Assembly: GCF_001182045.1 (NCBI RefSeq)
Contig: NZ_CVTY01000007.1
Coordinates: forward strand, 558,001 to 622,000
Source: Dakarella massiliensis
Lineage (GTDB): Bacteria; Pseudomonadota; Gammaproteobacteria; Burkholderiales; Burkholderiaceae_F
Length of the DNA: 64,000 nucleotides
Direction: 5' to 3'
Within the stretch, counting starts at the first letter, position 1. The number at the start of each line of letters is the position of its first letter. The notes under the pieces were generated by a model. That model worked only from the letters and a program-made list of their open reading frames with translations, had not been told where the DNA came from and searched no databases. Made by a program: the position numbers and the translations under genes. Shown here one piece after another: positions 36,363-44,704 of the stretch.

Positions 36363-37286
36363 ATGGCGTCTGTCAACCAGGGTACGGGGAGGAAATCCTC
36401 CCCCGCGTCCTTTACATCCATGACGCCGCCTGAAGCCCGGGCGGCATACGAGAAGCTGGCCGCCGCGACACTCAGACGGGCAGAAGTGGAAACGGTCCGC
36501 GATATCGAGATCCCAACCGAAACCGGCACCTTCCGGGGACGGCTTTACCGCCCGATGGGAGCCCCGGTTCCGGGAGGCGCGGTGCTTTTCTTTCATGGCG
36601 GCGGCTGGGTGATCGGTTCTGTTGACACGCATGACGCCGCGGTCCGGAGTCTCGCGGCTGCCTCAGGGCTCACCGTGATTTCCGCGGACTACCGGCTGGG
36701 ACCTGAGTTCCCGATGCCAGCTGCGGCGGATGATGCGCTCGCGATTTTCCGTTTTGTTGAGTCTCACGCATCTGACTACGGCATTGACCCCGGAAAACTG
36801 GCTCTTTCGGGTGACAGCGCCGGAGCGTCTCTTGCCGCGTCGACCGCGGTTGCCGTCGCTAACACTCCCCAGCGCCCGGCGGCTCTCCTTCTCTTCTATC
36901 CGTCGCTTGATCAGCGGCCGGAAGCGGAGTCTCTCGCATCCCGCCGGTTTTTTCCCGAGGGCGGACCGGTAACGAAATCGCTTTCTGACTGGTTTGCCTC
37001 GTACGCGCAGAAAGGCGTGAGACGTGACGATCCCCGGGTGTCCCCAATGGCTGCCCGGTCACTCGCGGGACTGCCTCCCACGATGATCATCACCGCGGAG
37101 CACGATATCCGTCACGACGAAGGAAGGCTTTTCGCGCAGAGGCTCGACGCCGCTCGCGTTCCTGTCATCTGGTGCAGTATCCAGGACGCCGCGCACGGAT
37201 TCCTTGAAAAGATCGGGAGCCACGCCGCGAAAGAGGCGCTTCAGGACGCCGCGTTCTTTCTGCGGCAGCGACTCCTGACTCCCTAA
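36363..37286 (+). CDS. Alpha/beta hydrolase, hormone-sensitive-lipase type esterase
   Basis: 307 residues. The oxyanion motif HGGGW (78-82), the nucleophile elbow GDSAG (Ser152), Asp248 (in AEHDIRHDEG) and His278 (in DAAHGFLE) form a full catalytic triad of family IV (HSL) carboxylesterases. Such enzymes cleave short-chain esters or N-acyl groups; the natural substrate is unknown. No signal peptide is evident. GGAG lies 7 bases before ATG 36363. It ends 3 bases before the convergent dinB stop. Confidence 0.9.
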   Translation: MASVNQGTGRKSSPASFTSMTPPEARAAYEKLAAATLRRAEVETVRDIEIPTETGTFRGRLYRPMGAPVPGGAVLFFHGGGWVIGSVDTHDAAVRSLAAASGLTVISADYRLGPEFPMPAAADDALAIFRFVESHASDYGIDPGKLALSGDSAGASLAASTAVAVANTPQRPAALLLFYPSLDQRPEAESLASRRFFPEGGPVTKSLSDWFASYAQKGVRRDDPRVSPMAARSLAGLPPTMIITAEHDIRHDEGRLFAQRLDAARVPVIWCSIQDAAHGFLEKIGSHAAKEALQDAAFFLRQRLLTP

Positions 37287-37289
37287 GAC

Positions 37290-38360
37290 CTACTCTGAAA
37301 AAAGCTCCGGCTGCGAAGGCGTGTCACGTACGCCTTCGCTCCGAGACACCGATAAACCAACGAGTCTGACCCCCGACGCGGGAATCGGGACATCCGAAAG
37401 CAGCTCCTCAGAAAGCCGCCTCACCTCACGGGGATCCTGTATCGGGTGCCCCGCCATTTTCGATCGGGTAATCTGACGGAAATCCGCGAACTTCAGTTTC
37501 AGTGTCAGCGTGTCACCGAGGAACCGGTTGCGGGCGAGCCGCTTCATGAGGCTCATCTCCACGGGCAGCAGCTCCCGAAGCACGTCTTCCGCGCTACCTG
37601 CGTTCCATTCAAGCGTTGTTTCAGCGCCGACTGACTTCCGGTCACGGTTCGGGTTCACCGGCCGGGGATCAATTCCGCGCGCAAAGCTGTAATAGATTTC
37701 CCCGGCAGAGCCGAAAAGCCGCACCAGTTCCGAAAGCGGCTGCCGCCGCAGCTCCTCTCCGGTTGAAATCCCAAGGCCATGCATTTTCTTTGCAGTAGCA
37801 GGCCCGATTCCCCAGAAGGACTCAATCGGAAGCTGATCAATAAAGCGCAGAGCGTCTTCCGGCTTCACCTCAAAGAGTCCGTCAGGCTTCTTCCAGTCAC
37901 TCGCGATTTTCGCGAGAAATTTATTAAAGGAAACGCCGATCGACGCGACAAGCGAGAGTTCCTCTCGGATTTCACGCTTGATTCTGAGCGCCGCTTCCGT
38001 GCCGCTCGCAAACGGAATCGGGCTCTCCGTGATATCCAGAAACGCTTCATCGATCGAAATAGGCTGCACCAGAGGCGTGTAGCGGCGGAAAATAGCCTGG
38101 ATTGCGCCCGACACTTCCTTATAGCGCTGCATATTCGGGTGGATGAAGATGAGATTCGGGCACAGCGCCTTCGCGCGGTAGGACGGCATAGCGGAGTGAA
38201 CGCCGTAACGCCTGGCTTCATAACTCGCGGTCGCAACCACGCCCCGCCCTTCTCCTCTTCCGACCGCTATCGGACGGCCCCGGAGCTCCGGGTGGTCGCG
38301 CTGCTCGACAGACGCATAGAACGCGTCCATGTCGACGTGGAGAATTCTTCTGTAAGCCAT
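37290..38360 (-). CDS. dinB: DNA polymerase IV (Y family)
   Basis: Translesion polymerase. 356 residues. The Y-family catalytic residues are in HVDMDAFYASVEQ and the SIDEAFLDIT motif; SYEARRYGVHSAM is the fingers segment. The little-finger domain follows from about residue 230. It ends in SQPELFSE, resembling a beta-clamp-binding motif (QxxLF). No Shine-Dalgarno is evident before ATG 38360. A CTG-N10-CAG sequence upstream was considered as a LexA box and rejected. Confidence 0.96.
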   Translation of the reverse strand: MAYRRILHVDMDAFYASVEQRDHPELRGRPIAVGRGEGRGVVATASYEARRYGVHSAMPSYRAKALCPNLIFIHPNMQRYKEVSGAIQAIFRRYTPLVQPISIDEAFLDITESPIPFASGTEAALRIKREIREELSLVASIGVSFNKFLAKIASDWKKPDGLFEVKPEDALRFIDQLPIESFWGIGPATAKKMHGLGISTGEELRRQPLSELVRLFGSAGEIYYSFARGIDPRPVNPNRDRKSVGAETTLEWNAGSAEDVLRELLPVEMSLMKRLARNRFLGDTLTLKLKFADFRQITRSKMAGHPIQDPREVRRLSEELLSDVPIPASGVRLVGLSVSRSEGVRDTPSQPELFSE

Positions 38361-38521
38361 ATGGAAAAAGAATACAACTGCCGTCCTGCTCAGCAGACTC
38401 CTTTAAGGTATCATGAGTGACCTTGCCCCGGGCTGCAACGCGGTGTCTTTTCAGCCCTTTTCAAGGGGCTCGCCGCATCACACACTAGCTGTCTCCCGGC
38501 AGGAGTCCGGATAATTCTCGC

Positions 38522-39724
38522 ATGTCTTCAGAAAAACCATCGGCCAAACTTCATATTGATGATGAAATGAAGGGGACTGCCGACTTTCCTCTTTATGGCG
38601 AACGGATCGCTGACATCCTGCCGCCCGAGCACTTTCTCTGGCAGCTTCAGGGAAGTTTCCCTGGGTTCGATGATGAGCTTGCCGGGATGTACCGCTCGCA
38701 GAGGAGCCTGAAGCACATCTCGAAAGCGAGCTGGCCTGAAGACATTCTGATTCCGGGCGACTTCTACATGCAGGGAATCGTGATTCCGCAGCTGCGCGGA
38801 CTGCTTCCCCCGCTCTCATCAGACCCTGAGGATCATCCCGAAACCGGCACCGTGGAGGTGCAGGAAGATAGCGGCCTTGAGGGACAGGAAGAGGAAGCAG
38901 CGGAAGATTTCGATCCGGAAACCGGTTTCTCGGAAGAAGGCGAAGAGGAAGAGTGGCAGGACCCCGTGAGCGGCGAAAATTTCGAACAGGTGGTGTCGAG
39001 CATTCAGTCGCGGCTCGCGGCCGGCAGCTGGGAAGTCTATAAGGACGTGATCGCGTATCCTCCTGAAGTCTTCCGTCAGATCGTGCGGGACGGAGAGGGG
39101 CTTACGGGCTTCATCCCCAAGGCTCTCCTCAATAACCTCCACACGCTTGCTTTCTGGCTTTCATTCTCGGGACTCGATTTCGAACTCCATGGAGAGCGGT
39201 GTCTCGGCTGCTTTATCTTCCGGGGACAGAACATCGCGGGCGGCATGTCGCTTAACCTCGGCTTTGTGACGAAGAACTCGTACTACGACTACGCGATCCC
39301 GCTCACCGTGCACGCGTCACTCGAATACATCATCGAGAGTTCCACGGAATTCATGGCTCAGGATCCGGCCACTGAACCCCCGATGAGCGAAAAGGAAAAG
39401 GCCTCCGTGAACGAGGATCTGAAAGACGCCTGGAAGCGGGTCTTCCCGGTGATCGTGCATCTCTTCACGCATTTCCCGGAGGATCTTTCGGTCCGCCGCC
39501 GCGGAAGCCCATCACGCGCCATCATGAAGCCTGAAGGGATGAACAGCCCCGTGGTGAACTACTGGAAGTGGGTTCCGGAAGAGGAACATTTCCGCCACGA
39601 TCGGGTTCCGGCGCTTCTGAAGGGAAAACTCCGGAACGTGTTCCTCCGCGAATTCGTCGAGGGGGAAAAGAACAGTCCGATCGAAGTGGCTCCTGAACCC
39701 GGTGTCCCGCCGACACTGAACTGA
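38522..39724 (+). CDS. Unrecognised acidic 400-residue protein (possibly AcrVA2-like)
   Basis: I do not firmly recognise this protein. It has 400 residues: an N-terminal part (1-100), a very acidic Glu-rich linker (about 100-145), and a C-terminal part (about 155-370) with hydrophobic segments but no signal or clear membrane helices. Cys233 and Cys236 (CLGC) form a pair. The order of local patterns in the C-terminal part loosely recalls the AcrVA2 anti-CRISPR family as I remember it; no alignment was run. It lies alone between dinB and smpB and has its own strong terminator. Base use is like its neighbours, so recent transfer is not evident. Confidence 0.75.
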   Translation: MSSEKPSAKLHIDDEMKGTADFPLYGERIADILPPEHFLWQLQGSFPGFDDELAGMYRSQRSLKHISKASWPEDILIPGDFYMQGIVIPQLRGLLPPLSSDPEDHPETGTVEVQEDSGLEGQEEEAAEDFDPETGFSEEGEEEEWQDPVSGENFEQVVSSIQSRLAAGSWEVYKDVIAYPPEVFRQIVRDGEGLTGFIPKALLNNLHTLAFWLSFSGLDFELHGERCLGCFIFRGQNIAGGMSLNLGFVTKNSYYDYAIPLTVHASLEYIIESSTEFMAQDPATEPPMSEKEKASVNEDLKDAWKRVFPVIVHLFTHFPEDLSVRRRGSPSRAIMKPEGMNSPVVNYWKWVPEEEHFRHDRVPALLKGKLRNVFLREFVEGEKNSPIEVAPEPGVPPTLN

Positions 39725-39757
39725 GAGTCCGGAAAAACGATTTTCAGGCAAAAATTT

Positions 39758-39791
39758 CGGGAGGCGACTTGATGTCGGCCTCCCGTTTTTT
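39758..39791 (+). terminator. Rho-independent terminator of the 400-residue orphan
   Basis: CGGGAGGC pairs with GCCTCCCG (with an extra GAC/GTC helix inside) and runs into six T residues, 33 bases past the stop and just before the convergent smpB end. Confidence 0.93.
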
Positions 39792-39805
39792 ATCCTGATT
39801 CAGGC

Positions 39806-40270
39806 TCAGCCTCTCGTCCGGGTCTTCATGAGACGCTGACGATCGCGTTCCCACTGCTTCTTCGACTCATCAGCGCGCTTCTCGAATTCCCGCTTACCCT
39901 TCGCGAGCGCGAGGGTCATCTTCACGCGGCCCCGGCTGAAATGAAGATCAAGCGGAATCAGCGAATAGCCCTGCCGCTCCACGCGGCCGATCAGGCGCAT
40001 GATTTCGCGGCGATGCATCAGCACTTTGCGCGTACGGGTGGGATTCGCGCGCTCATGCGTTGAGATTTCATCCGTCGGGTTCATATGGGCGTTGCTCAGC
40101 CACAGCTCGCCGCCATACTCATAGACGTGGCTGTCGCCGATCTGCACGCGGCCCGCGCGGACGCTCTTCACTTCCCAGCCTTTCAGAACCAGACCGCATT
40201 CAAACTTTTCTTCAATCGCATAGTTGAAATGCGCTTTTCGGTTGACGATATGTGGATTGTCAGATGGCAC
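39806..40270 (-). CDS. smpB: SsrA-binding protein SmpB
   Basis: Partner of tmRNA in rescuing stalled ribosomes. About 154 residues. Core segments NRKAHFNYAIEEKFECGLVL, GWEVKSVRAGR and the C-terminal basic tail KKQWERDRQRLMKTR are present. I chose GTG 40270 (protein starting PSDNPHIVNRK), which matches family starts; an upstream GTG at 40303 adds 11 unlikely residues. No Shine-Dalgarno motif is visible before either start. The tmRNA gene itself was not found in the window. Divergent from rnfH, as usual in Betaproteobacteria. Confidence 0.95.
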   Translation of the reverse strand: MPSDNPHIVNRKAHFNYAIEEKFECGLVLKGWEVKSVRAGRVQIGDSHVYEYGGELWLSNAHMNPTDEISTHERANPTRTRKVLMHRREIMRLIGRVERQGYSLIPLDLHFSRGRVKMTLALAKGKREFEKRADESKKQWERDRQRLMKTRTRG

Positions 40271-40359
40271 AGCTTTTACCCGAAGGATTATGTAAAAAAA
40301 CACGTAGAATGACGGATCATTTTAGCAATGTATGGCGTGATACGTCCGGAGGTGAAGGG

Positions 40360-40695
40360 ATGACGGAAGAGCTGATTCAGATCCGCGTCTGCGGGATTGA
40401 TAAGGATGGTGCGGGACGCGAGTACAGCATCGCGGTTCCATCCGGATCAACCGCGATGGAGGCTGCCCAGGAAGGAGCCAGGAAGTTTGGGCTTCAGATG
40501 CCGGAAGAGGCCGCGCTGTCGCTCTGGGGACGCCGCGCGGATCCTTCAGCCCGTCTTTCAGACGGTGACCGCGTTGAAATCACGCTCCCTCTCACCATTG
40601 ACCCGAATGACGCCCGACGGCTCCGGGCTGCCCGCGCGGGACACCGGGCGGCTTTTGCCCAGGGGCGTCACGGCGGAAAGCACCGCCTCGCCTGA
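40360..40695 (+). CDS. rnfH: RnfH-family ubiquitin-like-fold protein
   Basis: About 111 residues with the beta-grasp pattern of the RnfH/PasI family: an opening IQIRVCGID strand, a helix AMEAAQEGARKFGL, and the signature LSDGDRVEITLPLTIDPNDARRLRA at the end (quoted in part). RnfH is named after a nitrogen-fixation electron-transport cluster, but most members lie beside smpB with no known role. GGAGG lies 7 bases before ATG 40360. It converges on the ABC exporter gene 9 bases downstream. Confidence 0.88.
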   Translation: MTEELIQIRVCGIDKDGAGREYSIAVPSGSTAMEAAQEGARKFGLQMPEEAALSLWGRRADPSARLSDGDRVEITLPLTIDPNDARRLRAARAGHRAAFAQGRHGGKHRLA

Positions 40696-40704
40696 AGCAG
40701 GGGC

Positions 40705-42498
40705 CTAGATTTCCTTTCCGGCGAACTGCGCCTCATAGAGCTCCGCGTAGCGGCCCCGCCGCGTGAGCAGCTCCTCATGCGTCCCGGACTCGGCGATTCG
40801 CCCTGAATCCATGACGACCACAAGATCCGCGTCCTCAATCGTTGAAAGGCGATGCGCGATCACAATACTCGTGCGGCGCTCCATCACGCGCTGCATCGCG
40901 CGCTGAATCGATTTTTCAGTCCGGGTATCCACGCTCGATGTAGCCTCATCCAGAATCAGGATATCCGGATTCGCGACAAACGCCCGGGCGATAGCAAGCA
41001 GCTGCCGCTCACCCGCGCTGAGTGTCACGCCGTCGCGGCCGATTCTGGCATCGAGCCCGCCGGGAAGCGCCCGGATCAGATCATCGCAGTGACTCATCTC
41101 GGATGCCCGCATCAGCTCCTCATCCGTCGCGTCACGTTTCCCGTAGGAAAGGTTATTGCGGACCGTATCCGAAAAAAGCACGGTATCCTGCAGCACAACG
41201 GCAATCCGCTGCCTCAGGCTCTGATGCGAATACCCGCGGATATCGTGACCTCCGACCAGGATTGAACCGCTGTCCGGCTCATAGAACCGGAGAAGAAGGT
41301 TAGAGAGCGTCGTCTTTCCGCTTCCCGTCGCGCCGACAAGAGCGACCTTCTTTCCGGCCGGCACGGTGAGGCTGAGATCATGAATCACGGGGTGCCCGGG
41401 TTCGTAGGAGAAGTTCACATGCCGGAACTCAACTTCTGAGCCTGAGATGACGGGCGCTTCCGCGCCGTCCTTCGGCTCGGGCTTCTGATCAAGAATATAG
41501 AAAACGCGCTCCGCGCCGGCCACCGCGGTCTGAAGCTGTCCATACACCATGGAGAGCTCATTCACCGGGCGGCTGAACTGCCTCACGTACATAAGAAACG
41601 CGGCAATCACGCCCACGGTGATGATGCCCTTGAACGCGAGCCATCCGCCGAAAGCCGCCACGATGACAAAGCTGATATTCCCGATCGCGTTCATCACCGG
41701 GCCGAAGATTCCGCTCAGGGTTTCAGTCCGGACCCCGGCCTTTGTCAGACGTTCAGACGTCTCTTCAAACGACCGGACAACGGAAGCCTCCCGCCCGTAG
41801 GCCGAGACCGTACGGAATCCCGCGACCGTTTCTTCCACGGTGCCATTCAGGGTTCCGAGCTCCTTCTGCCGGCTTCTCGAGTTCCGGCGGACCGGTTTGG
41901 AGAGAAGGCTGGTTGAGAGCACCGTCAGCAGTACGCTTACGATGCTGAGAAGCGCGAGCTGCCAGCAGAACCAGAGCATCACGGCCGCCGTTCCGGTAAT
42001 CATGAGGATCCCGGAAATAAAGGTCGGAAGCGACATCGAGACGGTGGACGAAATATTATCGATGTCATTTGTCATCCGGCTCATCAGGTCGCCGTGGGAA
42101 TGACGGTCAATAAAGGCGATCAGCAGCGTGATCGTCTGACTGAAGAGATCCCGCCTCAGACGCTTGATGAGACGCTGCCCCAGCTTCGCGCAGAACCACC
42201 CCTGCATGGTCTGCAGAATGCTGTAGAAGACAGAGAGTCCGGCAAAGAGCGCGAGAATCCTGAGGAGACTCCCCTCTCCCTCCCCCGCGATGATATCGAC
42301 CGCATGACTCTGAAGCGCCGGGATGATCAGCGCGCAGGCGGTTCCCATCAGCACCACCGCGAGAATCACGGTGAGCAGCATCTTCTCGTGGCCAAAGAAC
42401 TTCAGAAGCCGGATCAGGGATTCACGGCCGTGCTCCGCTTTCTCATGCTCAGCGAACCAGGAACCCCGGCGCGAGCCGCCCGAATTCTTCTTTTCCAT
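40705..42498 (-). CDS. ABC exporter half-transporter, second subunit (catalytically complete NBD)
   Basis: About 597 residues: six membrane helices (about 55-360) and an ATPase domain (about 375-597). Walker A is GATGSGKTT, Walker B ends ILDEATSSVD with the catalytic Glu, and the H-loop His is present (IVIAHRLST). The signature is LSAGERQ in place of LSGGQ. ATG 42498 starts one base after the stop of the upstream partner, with a GGGAGG site, so the two are coupled. The partner has the opposite defects, as in heterodimeric exporters such as TM287/288. Likely cargo is a drug, lipid or peptide; undetermined. Confidence 0.93.
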   Translation of the reverse strand: MEKKNSGGSRRGSWFAEHEKAEHGRESLIRLLKFFGHEKMLLTVILAVVLMGTACALIIPALQSHAVDIIAGEGEGSLLRILALFAGLSVFYSILQTMQGWFCAKLGQRLIKRLRRDLFSQTITLLIAFIDRHSHGDLMSRMTNDIDNISSTVSMSLPTFISGILMITGTAAVMLWFCWQLALLSIVSVLLTVLSTSLLSKPVRRNSRSRQKELGTLNGTVEETVAGFRTVSAYGREASVVRSFEETSERLTKAGVRTETLSGIFGPVMNAIGNISFVIVAAFGGWLAFKGIITVGVIAAFLMYVRQFSRPVNELSMVYGQLQTAVAGAERVFYILDQKPEPKDGAEAPVISGSEVEFRHVNFSYEPGHPVIHDLSLTVPAGKKVALVGATGSGKTTLSNLLLRFYEPDSGSILVGGHDIRGYSHQSLRQRIAVVLQDTVLFSDTVRNNLSYGKRDATDEELMRASEMSHCDDLIRALPGGLDARIGRDGVTLSAGERQLLAIARAFVANPDILILDEATSSVDTRTEKSIQRAMQRVMERRTSIVIAHRLSTIEDADLVVVMDSGRIAESGTHEELLTRRGRYAELYEAQFAGKEI

Positions 42499-42499
42499 C

Positions 42500-44224
42500 T
42501 CACGCCCTCCCCGACTGAGAGGCCGCGATTTCCTGATACGCGGCGCAGTTCTGAAGAAGCTCATCGTGAGTTCCGACTCCGGCTATCCGTCCCTTCTCAA
42601 GCACGATGATCCGGTCGGCCCGGCGAGCGGAGGAAATCCGCTGCGCGACAACGATCTTCGTAACACCCGGGGCAAACCTAGACAGGGCGCTGAAAAACGC
42701 GGCCTCGGTTTTGGTGTCGAGAGCGCTTGTTGCGTCATCCAGAATGAGGATTTCCGCTGGCTTAAGAATCGCCCGGGCCAGCGCGATCCTCTGCCTCTGA
42801 CCTCCTGAGAGGCTGGTACCGCCCTCAGTAAGCAGCGTATCGTAACCTTCCGGCAGCTTCGCAATAAATTCATCCGCCTGCGCGGCCACGGCTGCCGCGC
42901 GGATTTCCTCATCCGTCGCGTCAGGCTTCCCCCAGGCAATGTTTTCTCTCACCGTGGCGCTGAAAAGCTCACTCTTCTGAAGCGCGAAGGAGACTTTCCT
43001 GAGAAGCGCCTCACGGCTATAAGATCTGACATCCAGCCCGTCAATCAGGACGGTTCCGGCGTCCGGGTCATAAAAACGGGGAATCAGCCCCACCAGCGCG
43101 GTTTTTCCGCACCCCGTCGCCCCCATGACAGCAACAGTTTCCCCGCTCCGGATCCGCAGCGAGACATCAGAAAAAATGGGAGACGCGAGTCTCGGGTACC
43201 CGAAAGTGACACCCCGGAATTCCACTTCACCCTGAGGACCGGGGCCTGTCTCCGCGTCACCGTAGCGGAAACCCGGCGTTACGGTCAGTACTTCCTTCAG
43301 ACGCCGCCAGGAAGCAAATCCCCGAGCGATCATCTGAGAAAGCATCACGAGAATCAGAATGGAAACGAGAAGCCGCCCGGTGTACGTGATACCCGCCATG
43401 ATTTCACCCGGTGTCGCCGCGCCCGACCCCGTCAGAACAGAGCCCCGGTAGAGCAGCGCCACCACCACGAGACTCATCAGGAGATTCATCGCTGGGCTCA
43501 GGAACGAAAAGGCGAGCAGAATCTTCAGCTGCATCCGGATCAGGCGGTTATTGGCTCTGCCGAAGCGGATCCGCTCATAAAGCTCGCGGCCAAAAGCCTT
43601 GATCACGCGAATTCCGGAAATATCTTCCTGCAGGATTTCATTCAGCTGATCAAGCCTCGACTGAAGCTTCGGAAAAAGCGGTTTTACCCAGGCGACACAC
43701 CCTGCGGCGCAGAACGCCATCACGGGGACCGCCGCGAGAACTATCAGCCCGAATTCCGGGTTCAGCCGATGCATGAAGTAGATGCTTCCCGCAATCATCA
43801 GCGTGGTGCGGACGCCGCCCCGGATCAGCTGGGAAACGAGCGATTGCACCTGAGAGACATCGTTTGTCATGCGGGTAATCAGGGTGCCGCTCCCGAAGGA
43901 ATCAAGCTGAGGAAAGGAAAACCGCATAATCCGCCGGAACACCTTCTTTCTCACATCGTTCCCGATGTTCTGTGACGTGAGGTTCACGAATACGCTGTTC
44001 AGCGACCCGCAGACAGCGCCTCCCGCCACAATGGCGATCATGGTGAACCCGAGAAGCAGAATATCCCGGGCGCTCCCCCGGCCTCCGTCCGTCAGTCCGA
44101 GAACCCCCTTATCGACGAGGGTCTGCATAAGAGAGGGCAGCAGGAGGTCCGCCGCTACTTCAGCCGCCATAAAGAGCACGGCTAAGAAGGCAAAAACCCG
44201 ATACTTTCTGAAATACGGCCACAT
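42500..44224 (-). CDS. ABC exporter half-transporter, first subunit (degenerate NBD)
   Basis: About 574 residues: six membrane helices (about 10-310) and an ATPase domain (about 325-574). Walker A GATGCGKTA and signature LSGGQRQR are intact, but Walker B ends ILDDATSALD with Asp in place of the catalytic Glu, and the H-loop reads IVVAQRISS with Gln in place of His. Combined with LSAGE in the partner, this makes one inactive and one active ATP site. ATG 44224 is the first ATG; an upstream TTG at 44272 is less likely. No Shine-Dalgarno is obvious. Layout resembles MdlAB-type pairs. Confidence 0.92.
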   Translation of the reverse strand: MWPYFRKYRVFAFLAVLFMAAEVAADLLLPSLMQTLVDKGVLGLTDGGRGSARDILLLGFTMIAIVAGGAVCGSLNSVFVNLTSQNIGNDVRKKVFRRIMRFSFPQLDSFGSGTLITRMTNDVSQVQSLVSQLIRGGVRTTLMIAGSIYFMHRLNPEFGLIVLAAVPVMAFCAAGCVAWVKPLFPKLQSRLDQLNEILQEDISGIRVIKAFGRELYERIRFGRANNRLIRMQLKILLAFSFLSPAMNLLMSLVVVALLYRGSVLTGSGAATPGEIMAGITYTGRLLVSILILVMLSQMIARGFASWRRLKEVLTVTPGFRYGDAETGPGPQGEVEFRGVTFGYPRLASPIFSDVSLRIRSGETVAVMGATGCGKTALVGLIPRFYDPDAGTVLIDGLDVRSYSREALLRKVSFALQKSELFSATVRENIAWGKPDATDEEIRAAAVAAQADEFIAKLPEGYDTLLTEGGTSLSGGQRQRIALARAILKPAEILILDDATSALDTKTEAAFFSALSRFAPGVTKIVVAQRISSARRADRIIVLEKGRIAGVGTHDELLQNCAAYQEIAASQSGRA

Positions 44225-44498
44225 GGTCTGAATACGCGCGGTTAGGGGAACCGGGAAATGCCCGGAATACAAAAGCCTTTATGTTAACGATTCTTATTTA
44301 CGTTTGTAAGGATCCGCCGCGAAAAAGACTCCTCATTTAAAACCCGGGGCTTTTTCCGCTGTCATTGAAACCATTCTCCGCTTCTTTCCGTCGTTTTGCC
44401 CGGCCAGCCCCTTCCGGGCGGGGATGCAGCATTAAGTCTCTCGCAGGAATACAGGGGTATTTTCCATGGTGGATATTTATTTAATAATCTATTCAGGC

Positions 44499-44533
44499 AA
44501 AAACAAACCCTGCCTCCTATTGAAGAAGCAGGG
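44499..44533 (-). terminator. Terminator of tRNA-Ser
   Basis: On the minus strand CCCTGC pairs with GCAGGG around a 14-base loop and runs into TTTGTTTTTG, 10 bases past the tRNA 3' end. The rest of the gap down to 44225 shows no gene. Confidence 0.85.
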
Positions 44534-44542
44534 CTGCGCGTC

Positions 44543-44632
44543 TGGCGGAAGGGGTGAGATTCGAACTCACGGAAGTTTTGAAGCTTCGTCGGTTTTCAAG
44601 ACCGATGCATTAAACCGCTCTGCCACCCTTCC
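44543..44632 (-). tRNA. tRNA-Ser (anticodon UGA)
   Basis: A 90-base class II tRNA with a long variable arm and an encoded CCA end. The acceptor stem pairs GGAAGGG with CCCTTCC; the anticodon loop CTTGAAA gives UGA; the T arm holds GTTCGAATC. It reads UCN serine codons. It has its own promoter and terminator and lies 72 bases past the lysC stop on the same strand. Confidence 0.97.
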
Positions 44633-44650
44633 ATTGACGATGGATTTCGA

Positions 44651-44679
44651 ATTCTACCGTCAGAGGGGGATAAAGGCAA
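44651..44679 (-). promoter_or_regulatory. Sigma-70 promoter of tRNA-Ser
   Basis: Read on the minus strand, TTGCCT (44679-44674), a 17-base spacer and TAGAAT (44656-44651) lie about 20 bases before the tRNA 5' end, as expected for a tRNA promoter. Confidence 0.8.
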
Positions 44680-44704
44680 ATGCCTTACTCCCCATCGCGG
44701 AGAA

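Noticed and set aside
38378..38393. CTG-N10-CAG near dinB as a LexA box
   Set aside because: The spacer is GC-rich, and the outer bases do not extend the palindrome; this spacing is easy to find by chance.
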